Source: Deltaproteobacteria bacterium (GTDB lineage: Bacteria; Desulfobacterota; DSM-4660; Desulfatiglandales; HGW-15). From it: DNA of 12,213 nt. The stretch is taken from NCBI GenBank assembly GCA_016932235.1, contig JAFGDF010000001.1, positions 1 to 12,213 on the forward strand, in the 5' to 3' direction. Under the pieces are notes generated by a model. The model saw only the letters and a program-made list of their open reading frames with translations, was not told where the DNA came from and did not search any database. Below are positions 6,791 to 12,213 of this stretch, piece by piece. Both the position numbers and the translations under genes were made by a program. Numbering within the stretch: position 1 is the stretch's first letter; each line of letters starts with the position of its first letter.

Positions 6791-8356
6791 ATGGAAAATA
6801 GAAGGAAATTAGGGAAGATTGTTTTGATCGGCGTGTCTTTGTGTCTTGCTGCCGTCCTGTTTTTTTTGAGCCCGATGGCGGGAGAAGCTGCGCCCAAATA
6901 CGGGGGAACGGCAAAGCTCGCCGTGGCGAGAGACCCGGGCCAGATAGGAGACCCGGCGACCAGGCCTTTTAACCTTACGGATTTCAGGCTTTCGGCTCCG
7001 ATACTTGAAACACTTTTTCGGTATGATACGAAAGGTATGATGATTCCATGGCTGGCAACGGGATATGAAATCGCCAAGGACCTGAAATCTATCACTATCA
7101 CTCTACGAAAAGGGATTAAATTTCAGGACGGTACTGACTTTAACGCGGAGGCGGTAAAGTGGAACCTGGACAGGTACCGCACCTCAAAGAACCCGGAACT
7201 ACAGACGGTGAGTTCCGTCGAGATAGTGGATCCTTACTCTGTCAAGCTTAATCTGTCCAGTTGGAGCAGCACCCTCGTAGATAATTTTACATTATATCCC
7301 GGATTGATGATATCACCAACAGCATTCAAGGAACGGGGACCGGATAAGATCAAACTGGATCCCGTTGGTACCGGCCCCTTCAAATTTAAGAGCTGGCAGC
7401 GTAATACCAGTCTGAAGCTGGAAAAATTCGATGGCTACTGGCAGAAGGGCAAGCCCTACCTTGATGAGATAGAATATCTATTCATCAGCACGCCCATGAC
7501 AAGAGCCTCAGCTCTAAAAGCGGGCGAAGTGGATGGGGTTATGACGGTTGAATTTCAATTTCTTAAGGATTTGATGGCAACCGGCAATTTCTATACCCTT
7601 GAGCCGGGTCTGTCGAATATACTTATCTGCTATATCGGTGACAGCGCCCATCCGGACTCTCCCTTTAGCGATATAAGGGTAAGACGTGCCTTGAACTATG
7701 CTGTTGACAGCAAGCAGATGGTTGAAACCATAAACTACGGCTACGGCGAGGTCTTAAACCAGTACGGGACAAAAGGGAGCTGGGGTTATAATCCAAATGT
7801 GAAGGGTTATCCTTATGACCCTGAAAAGGCCAAAAAGCTCCTGGCCGAGGCCGGATACGGCGATGGTCTGAATATAACGTTAACAGGTGCGTCATGGGGC
7901 ACTTACGCCTATTATCACCCTGCGATCCAGGCATACCTGAGACAAGTCGGAATCAATGCTGAAATCATATTAGATGATCCAGGCAAGCATGATGCTCTAC
8001 TCTATAAGGGGTGGAATAAGACATGGATGCATCAGGCGGGGAGACTGATCATTCCTGATGCAGCCAATAACCTTATGGTTTATGCATCATGTATGTCCGA
8101 CATGGCATTAAAGGGAACCATGCTCTGCCCGGACGACTTTATGGACGCCCTAAAAAAGGCCCAGGAGGCCTCCGATTTTGAAACAAAACAAAAATGGACC
8201 TGGGAGGCTCAAAGGCTCATGGTCGACGAATATTGCCTCATCAATTTTTACATCACCTGTCCAAGGGTACAGGTGTTTAACAAAAAACTCCACGATATTA
8301 ACTGGGAAGTCACGACTACGGTTCACTGGACGCCGGAGGATACCTGGAAGGACTAA
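6791..8356 (+). CDS. ABC transporter extracellular solute-binding protein, family 5 (DppA/OppA-like)
   Basis: This 521-residue substrate receptor belongs to the importer. It starts with a Sec signal: basic 'MENRRKLGK', a hydrophobic core at about residues 10-27, then a likely signal peptidase I site near 'GEAAPKYGG' (31-39). The cysteine at residue 18 lies inside the hydrophobic core without a lipobox, so a free periplasmic protein is more likely than a lipoprotein. 'YGGTAKLAVARDPGQIGDP' begins the mature family-5 fold. 'LRKGIKFQDGTDFNAEAVKWNLDRY' and 'VGTGPFKFKSWQRNTSLKLEKFDGYW' are classic family-5 segments, followed by the 'DIRVRRALNYAVD' region. The length is typical. The start is the ATG at 6791 behind AAAGGAGGA (6777-6785). 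The ligand cannot be predicted from sequence. The gene lies between the ATPases and the permeases, which differs from the common order of binding protein first. Confidence 0.94.
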   Translation: MENRRKLGKIVLIGVSLCLAAVLFFLSPMAGEAAPKYGGTAKLAVARDPGQIGDPATRPFNLTDFRLSAPILETLFRYDTKGMMIPWLATGYEIAKDLKSITITLRKGIKFQDGTDFNAEAVKWNLDRYRTSKNPELQTVSSVEIVDPYSVKLNLSSWSSTLVDNFTLYPGLMISPTAFKERGPDKIKLDPVGTGPFKFKSWQRNTSLKLEKFDGYWQKGKPYLDEIEYLFISTPMTRASALKAGEVDGVMTVEFQFLKDLMATGNFYTLEPGLSNILICYIGDSAHPDSPFSDIRVRRALNYAVDSKQMVETINYGYGEVLNQYGTKGSWGYNPNVKGYPYDPEKAKKLLAEAGYGDGLNITLTGASWGTYAYYHPAIQAYLRQVGINAEIILDDPGKHDALLYKGWNKTWMHQAGRLIIPDAANNLMVYASCMSDMALKGTMLCPDDFMDALKKAQEASDFETKQKWTWEAQRLMVDEYCLINFYITCPRVQVFNKKLHDINWEVTTTVHWTPEDTWKD

Positions 8357-8380
8357 ATAGTCAATCAAAGAAATCGGCTC

Positions 8381-8435
8381 AGATTGAGTGGATCTGTAAT
8401 GTAAATAGTTCATGATCCACTCAATCTATATTTTT
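8381..8435 (+). terminator. Strong intercistronic hairpin with short T-run (attenuator/terminator)
   Basis: AGATTGAGTGGATC (8381-8394) and GATCCACTCAATCT (8414-8427) are perfect 14-bp complements around a 19-nt loop. They are followed by ATA and five T residues (8431-8435). The stem begins 24 bp after the binding-protein stop codon. It could partly terminate transcription or protect the upstream mRNA from 3' exonucleases. Either effect would make the binding protein more abundant than the permeases, a known pattern in ABC importer operons. The long loop and AT-rich stem base argue for a leaky terminator. Confidence 0.7.
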
Positions 8436-8477
8436 AAATCCTCATTCCCTCATTCGAGAACGGGGAATTAATAATCG

Positions 8478-9425
8478 ATGACAACATTTATAATTCGTAG
8501 ATTAATACAGACTTTCTTTGTCCTGATTCTTGTGAGTATTATCACTTTTTTGATTCTACACATGCTTCCGGGCGATCCGGCGAGGATCATGCTTGGACAA
8601 GATGCGTCTCAGGAACAGGTCGATATCTTACGACATGAGCTATGGCTGGACAGGCCGTTGATTGTGCAATATTTTCAATGGCTTGTAAATGTATTTCAGG
8701 GTGATTTCGGAAAGTCCATGTCATATCATGAGGATGTGAATCGTTTGATCCTGTTACATTTACCTGTAACATTCTATCTTGGCCTGGTAGCTATGATCAT
8801 AAGTGTCATTCTGGCTATTCCTCTGGGGATTATCAGCGCTGTCCGGCGGGGTAAAGTGCTGGATTCCGTGATCAGCGTATCGGCCAATATGGGGATGGCA
8901 ATCCCTATTTTCTGGCTTGGCGTTCTTTTCGTATATCTGCTGTCCTTGAAACTGGGGTGGCTTCCTGTCCAGGGGTATACATCACCATTTGATGACCTGT
9001 GGTTGAGTGTTAAAAAGATGGTAATGCCGGTTATCTGTCTGACGGTAGTGCCCCTGGCAACGATAACGCGGCAGACAAGGTCCAGCATGCTGGAGGTCAT
9101 CCGCCAGGACTATATCCGCACAGCCAGATCAAAGGGGCTGAAGCAGCGGGTCATTATTACAGGGCATGCACTGAAAAATGCCATTATTCCAATTGTTACT
9201 CTTCTGGGGGTTCAGATGCGTTACCTGGTAGGAGGGTCAGTGCTTACCGAGTCCGTATTCAATATCCCCGGCATGGGGAGGCTCATGGTCAGGGCCGTCT
9301 TTGACAAGGATTTTCTTATAGTCCAGGGCTGTATAATGACTGTAGCCATAGTTGTAACACTTGCCAACCTGGCGGTGGATATCTCCTATGGTTATTTCGA
9401 TCCAAGGATACGTTATGAAGAGTGA
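8478..9425 (+). CDS. Opp/Dpp-type ABC transporter permease (DppB-like)
   Basis: This 315-residue inner-membrane permease forms half of the translocation channel. The N-terminus 'MTTFIIRRLIQTFFVLILVSIITFLILHMLPGDPA' is diagnostic of the DppB/OppB class: first helix at about 9-29, then the 'LPGDPA' motif. Further hydrophobic segments lie near residues 97-121, 134-158, 180-196, 233-250 and 280-303. The cytoplasmic EAA loop that docks on the ATPases is 'DYIRTARSKGLKQRVIITGH' (211-230) with its following segment to about 238. The end 'DPRIRYEE' is typical. The ATG at 8478 follows GGGGA (8462-8466) at a rather long distance of 11 bases. The gene lies about 40 bp after the hairpin at 8381-8435 and overlaps the next permease by 11 bp. 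Confidence 0.94.
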   Translation: MTTFIIRRLIQTFFVLILVSIITFLILHMLPGDPARIMLGQDASQEQVDILRHELWLDRPLIVQYFQWLVNVFQGDFGKSMSYHEDVNRLILLHLPVTFYLGLVAMIISVILAIPLGIISAVRRGKVLDSVISVSANMGMAIPIFWLGVLFVYLLSLKLGWLPVQGYTSPFDDLWLSVKKMVMPVICLTVVPLATITRQTRSSMLEVIRQDYIRTARSKGLKQRVIITGHALKNAIIPIVTLLGVQMRYLVGGSVLTESVFNIPGMGRLMVRAVFDKDFLIVQGCIMTVAIVVTLANLAVDISYGYFDPRIRYEE

Positions 9426-10329
9426 TGGGGTAATGGGAAATTCAATAGAACATTCGATGGAGTTTCTGGAAAACGCACCAAAAACGAGTGAATACAAAAG
9501 ATTTGTTAGGGTATTCTTCGGCAGAAAGGTTGTTTTACTGGGAACAATCGTCATCCTTGCAATGAGTTTATCAGCCATATTCGCACCCTATTTAGCGCCC
9601 TATGATCCCTATACCCAGAATCTAAAAGATGCCCTGCAGCAGCCTTCAGCTAAATATCTTCTAGGCACGGATTGGCTGGGTCGCGATACATTGAGCCGAA
9701 TTATTTATGGAACTCGGATCTCATTAGCAGTAGGTGTCGTCGCTGTAGGCTCCGGTTCTTTTATCGGTCTTATGCTGGGACTGGTTGCCGGATATTTCGG
9801 AGGGATTGTCAACACACTGATAATGAGATTTATCGATGCGATGATGTCCATCCCTCCCGTCATGATGGCGCTTGCGATAGCCGCGGCCCTGGGCGGAGGC
9901 CTTACAAATCTGATGATAGCCCTGTGTCTGGGCTTTATACCCACTATGGCCCGATTGATGTGCGGTCAGGTCCTTACAGTAAAACAGGCAGACTACGTTA
10001 CGGCCGGAGAGATGATAGGATGTAGCAACCTCCGGATAATGCTTGTGCATGTGTTTCCAAACTGCCTGCCGCCGCTGATTGTGATGGTAACATTGAACCT
10101 TGGTGTCGCTATCCTTGCGGAATCAGGACTAAGCTTCCTTGGGGTGGGTATTAATCCACCGACCGCGACCTGGGGTGGGATGGTAAGCGACGGTTACGAG
10201 TATCTATTTTCAAATCCTGTTCTGTCTTTGGCCCCCGGAATATGCATCATCCTTATTGTCCTGGCCTTTAATATTGTGGGCGATGGGCTAAGGGATGCAT
10301 TTGATCCCAGGTTAAGGGGTACCCTTTAA
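9415..10329 (+). CDS. Opp/Dpp-type ABC transporter permease (DppC-like)
   Basis: This 304-residue inner-membrane permease is the partner of the DppB-like subunit. It has the cytoplasmic N-terminal tail and first helix (about 38-60), then the OppC/DppC hallmark 'LGTDWLGRDTLSRIIYGTR' (83-101). Later come 'GYFGGIVNTLIMRFIDAMMS' (127-146), an EAA loop at 193-220 ('DYVTAGEMIGCSNLRIMLVH' and onward) and the terminal 'GDGLRDAFDPRLRG'. The frame is open upstream from 9361, but the chosen start is ATG 9415, six bases after AAGGA (9404-9408). An earlier start would only overlap the previous gene. ATG 9433 is an alternative with a poorly spaced site. The 11-bp overlap with the DppB-like gene suggests translational coupling and equal production of the two subunits. 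Confidence 0.93.
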   Translation: MKSDGVMGNSIEHSMEFLENAPKTSEYKRFVRVFFGRKVVLLGTIVILAMSLSAIFAPYLAPYDPYTQNLKDALQQPSAKYLLGTDWLGRDTLSRIIYGTRISLAVGVVAVGSGSFIGLMLGLVAGYFGGIVNTLIMRFIDAMMSIPPVMMALAIAAALGGGLTNLMIALCLGFIPTMARLMCGQVLTVKQADYVTAGEMIGCSNLRIMLVHVFPNCLPPLIVMVTLNLGVAILAESGLSFLGVGINPPTATWGGMVSDGYEYLFSNPVLSLAPGICIILIVLAFNIVGDGLRDAFDPRLRGTL

Positions 10330-10386
10330 GAATAGATTTCGATTGCAATATATATAGTCTCAACCACATTTTTTGGGAGGGTGATC

Positions 10387-11748
10387 ATGAGCATGAAAAT
10401 AAATTTTTGGAATGAACCCGTAGAGACCATGTCCCGGGATGAATTGCGTGAATTGCAATGGCAGCGTTTAAGGAAACAGATGCGCTATATATATTACAAC
10501 TCAGCCCATTATCGACAGATCTTTATGGATATGGGGGCACACCCCGACGATGTGAAGAACCTCGAAGAATTCCGCAATCTGCCCATATTCCTCGAAAAGG
10601 AGAGGGATCGGTTATCCCAGGAGAAGACCAGGAATGAACAGGGCCATACATTAGGTGAATACCTCTGTTGTTCTCCAAGGGATCTGAGGGCCATTCATAC
10701 AACATCAGGGACAACCGGACTGCCGGTTTTTGAGTCATTCACCCAGCACGATATCGAGGTCCAGAATGAGGTGATGGCCAGGAGTTTCTGGAGGATGGGC
10801 TGGAGACCGGGAGATTCCGTGATTCACGGTGTCGGTCTCAGTATGTGGATTGCAGGAATGGTAACCCTGAGGGCTTTCCAGAATTTCGGCCTCCTGGGAA
10901 TCCCGGCCGGGGCGGAGTCCGGAACTGAAAGGTTCCTGCAATTTGCAAAGCTTACCATGCCGGATCATATGAGCTCCTTCCCGTCATTCGTGGAGCATAT
11001 GATTGATGCGGCCCCGAAGACGATAGGATGTGAAGTTCGGGATCTGGGGCTGAAAACAATAATGTGTGGCGGTGAACCGGGCGCCGGAGATCCCAAGACC
11101 AGAAAAAAGATAGAAGATGCATACGGGGCCAAGCTGTTTGATATTACCGGTGGAAACTGGGGCTTGTGGGCCGTCTCCTGTGATACCCCTACCTATCAGG
11201 GGATGCATCTCATGGGGGAAGACTATGTCCTGGTTGATGTTGTAGATCCGGATACCAAGAAGCCTGTTGATACAAACGTGCCCGTCGCAAGAGGTGAGAT
11301 GGTAGTTACGTGTCTGGAGTGGAAAGCCAATCCGGCTTTTCGATATGCACACGGTGATATAATTGAACTGATGAATGAGCCCTGCATATGCGGCAGGCCG
11401 GGAATGCGGATGCGTTATGTCGGCCGTGTGGATGATCTGCTTATCGTGAAGGGCGTCAATGTATTCCCAAGGGCGATCAAATCAGTAGTGGACACTTTTG
11501 TGCCGCGTGTCACATCCGAGATGAGGATTATTCTGGAGACAGAGCCGCCCATGGTTAAACCGCCCCTGAAGATGAAAGTGGAATACGGCCCGGAAGTGAC
11601 TGATACTGAATTGGAATCCCTTAAGACAGAGATCGAAAATGCTATCGCAACCAAACTCCGGGTCCATCCGAAAATCGAACTGGTTCCTCCCAATTCCATT
11701 GAAAAGGATCCAACAAAAAAGGCTACGCTTGTTGAAAAGCGTTATTAA
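10387..11748 (+). CDS. Phenylacetate-CoA ligase (PaaK)-like acyl-CoA ligase
   Basis: This 453-residue cytoplasmic AMP-forming ligase should activate a carboxylic acid with ATP and CoA through an acyl-adenylate. The P-loop is TTSGTTGLP (105-113). 'RYAHGD' (319-324) is the A7-like motif, 'GRVDDLLIVKGVNVFP' (346-361) the A8 hinge, and lysines near 'DPTKKATLVEKRY' end the C-terminal domain. C265, H274, C333 and C335 have the spacing of the structural metal site seen in PaaK-type proteins (inference). The A5 region reads 'FDITGGNWGLW' (251-261) and lacks the usual YGxxE glutamate, so substrate or metal handling may differ. The ATG at 10387 is placed six bases after GGGAGG (10375-10380). A GTG at 10381 abuts that site and is unlikely. 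The true substrate may be an aromatic or other acid delivered by the transporter. Confidence 0.9.
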   Translation: MSMKINFWNEPVETMSRDELRELQWQRLRKQMRYIYYNSAHYRQIFMDMGAHPDDVKNLEEFRNLPIFLEKERDRLSQEKTRNEQGHTLGEYLCCSPRDLRAIHTTSGTTGLPVFESFTQHDIEVQNEVMARSFWRMGWRPGDSVIHGVGLSMWIAGMVTLRAFQNFGLLGIPAGAESGTERFLQFAKLTMPDHMSSFPSFVEHMIDAAPKTIGCEVRDLGLKTIMCGGEPGAGDPKTRKKIEDAYGAKLFDITGGNWGLWAVSCDTPTYQGMHLMGEDYVLVDVVDPDTKKPVDTNVPVARGEMVVTCLEWKANPAFRYAHGDIIELMNEPCICGRPGMRMRYVGRVDDLLIVKGVNVFPRAIKSVVDTFVPRVTSEMRIILETEPPMVKPPLKMKVEYGPEVTDTELESLKTEIENAIATKLRVHPKIELVPPNSIEKDPTKKATLVEKRY

Positions 11749-11761
11749 AAAGGAGAATTTT

Positions 11762-12178
11762 ATGTTCAAGGGAGTTAATCATATAGGGGTTGTTGTCCGA
11801 AATCTGGACGAGGCCATACAAATGTACTCCGGATCATTCGGGTTCGAATTAAAGGGGCCTGTCAAGGCGATCAAAGAGATGGGCATCAGGGATGCAATGG
11901 TTTCCAACGGACCGGTGACCTTTGAGTTGATAGAACCTGTTGACCCGGCAAGTCCTATGGCAAAATTCCTTGAGAAGAACGGTGAAGGATTGCATCATAT
12001 CTCACTTGAGGTTGAGGATATACATCTGTCCATGGATAAGTTAAACGAGGCGGGGGTGTCATTAATAGGGAAAGAAGCTGTAACCCTTGATGATTCAATG
12101 TTGTCTTATGTACATCCCAAATCAGCAAAGGGCGTACTAATTGAAATAGTACAGCCTCTCAAGAAAGACGACGAATAG
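11762..12178 (+). CDS. VOC family protein, methylmalonyl-CoA epimerase-like
   Basis: This 138-residue cytoplasmic vicinal-oxygen-chelate protein resembles methylmalonyl-CoA epimerase, which flips the alpha-carbon of methylmalonyl-CoA using a divalent metal. Two beta-alpha-beta-beta-beta halves are visible: 'VNHIGVVVRNLDEAIQMY' (5-22) with 'TFELIEPVDPASPMAKFL' (53-70), and 'GEGLHHISLEVEDI' (74-87) with 'SYVHPKSAKGVLIEIVQP' (115-132). Probable metal ligands are H7, E55, H78 or H79, and E128, so all four positions are occupied. The length fits the family. The ATG at 11762 is six bases after AAGGAG (11750-11755) and 13 bp after the CoA-ligase stop. Longer in-frame starts inside the ligase gene have no such site. 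No methylmalonyl-CoA mutase is in the window, so the substrate may be another 2-substituted acyl-CoA made from the imported compound. Confidence 0.88.
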   Translation: MFKGVNHIGVVVRNLDEAIQMYSGSFGFELKGPVKAIKEMGIRDAMVSNGPVTFELIEPVDPASPMAKFLEKNGEGLHHISLEVEDIHLSMDKLNEAGVSLIGKEAVTLDDSMLSYVHPKSAKGVLIEIVQPLKKDDE

Positions 12179-12206
12179 AATCTTTTTTAACTTTTGACTG
12201 TTAATC

Positions 12207-12213
12207 AGGAGGT
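12207..12213 (+). promoter_or_regulatory. Shine-Dalgarno of a gene cut off by the window end
   Basis: AGGAGGT are the last seven bases of the window, 28 bp after the VOC stop codon. No terminator hairpin lies between them, although a T-run (12182-12188) does. A further co-transcribed gene most likely begins just outside the window. Confidence 0.6.

Noticed and set aside
6791..6880. Lipoprotein signal in the solute-binding protein
   Set aside because: The only nearby cysteine (residue 18) is in the middle of the hydrophobic core and is preceded by V-S-L, not a lipobox. A signal peptidase I site near residues 33-34 fits better.
9361..9414. Longer start for the DppC-like permease
   Set aside because: The extra 18 residues only translate the end of the DppB-like gene in another frame, and ATG 9415 has a well-spaced AAGGA.
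10381..10386. GTG at 10381 as start of the CoA ligase
   Set aside because: It directly touches the GGGAGG Shine-Dalgarno, while ATG 10387 is at the correct distance.
11639..11761. Longer start for the VOC protein
   Set aside because: The extension lies within the CoA-ligase gene and is not VOC-like. ATG 11762 has AAGGAG at six bases and starts exactly at the family N-terminus.

Overview
This window is a stretch of tightly packed genes, all on the + strand, from a bacterium with moderate GC content, strong Shine-Dalgarno sites and many short intergenic gaps. No rRNA, tRNA, transposase, CRISPR array or phage gene is visible. The gene set suggests an anaerobic or syntrophic catabolic bacterium, possibly from Desulfobacterota. 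It combines a MmgE/PrpD protein, a fumarate-reductase-like flavoprotein, a PaaK-like CoA ligase and a methylmalonyl-CoA-epimerase-like VOC protein. No marker gene fixes the taxonomy, so this assignment is only an inference.

Layout from left to right. Positions 2-64 hold the last codons of a truncated upstream gene. A promoter-like element (TTGACA, 17-bp spacer, TACATT) then precedes a two-gene unit: a DUF3237 protein (276-737) and a MmgE/PrpD-family protein (750-2150). A 283-bp AT-rich gap carries a putative promoter and a small palindrome. It leads to a TetR/AcrR-type repressor (2434-3024). A further gap (3025-3166) contains the best regulatory candidate here, a promoter with a 24-bp symmetric palindrome directly downstream of its -10 box. 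Then come an FAD-dependent oxidoreductase (3167-4600) and a complete oligopeptide/nickel-class (Opp/Dpp) ABC importer: two ATPases (4637-5644, 5634-6611), a solute-binding protein (6791-8356) and two permeases (8478-9425, 9415-10329). The last two genes are a phenylacetate-CoA-ligase-like enzyme (10387-11748) and a VOC/methylmalonyl-CoA-epimerase-like protein (11762-12178). An AGGAGGT at the very end of the window implies that the operon continues.

Working model (inference): the TetR protein controls a catabolic regulon. The ABC system imports an organic acid, or a compound carrying one, rather than simple peptides. The CoA ligase activates the acid, and the flavoprotein, the VOC protein and the MmgE/PrpD protein carry out redox, epimerase/isomerase and hydratase/decarboxylase-type steps. 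The substrate cannot be read from the sequence. The least explained elements are the operator-like palindrome at 3085-3108, a near-perfect anti-SD match with no conventional start codon at 6672-6682, a perfect 14-bp hairpin between the binding protein and its permeases, and a CoA ligase whose A5 motif lacks the usual glutamate.
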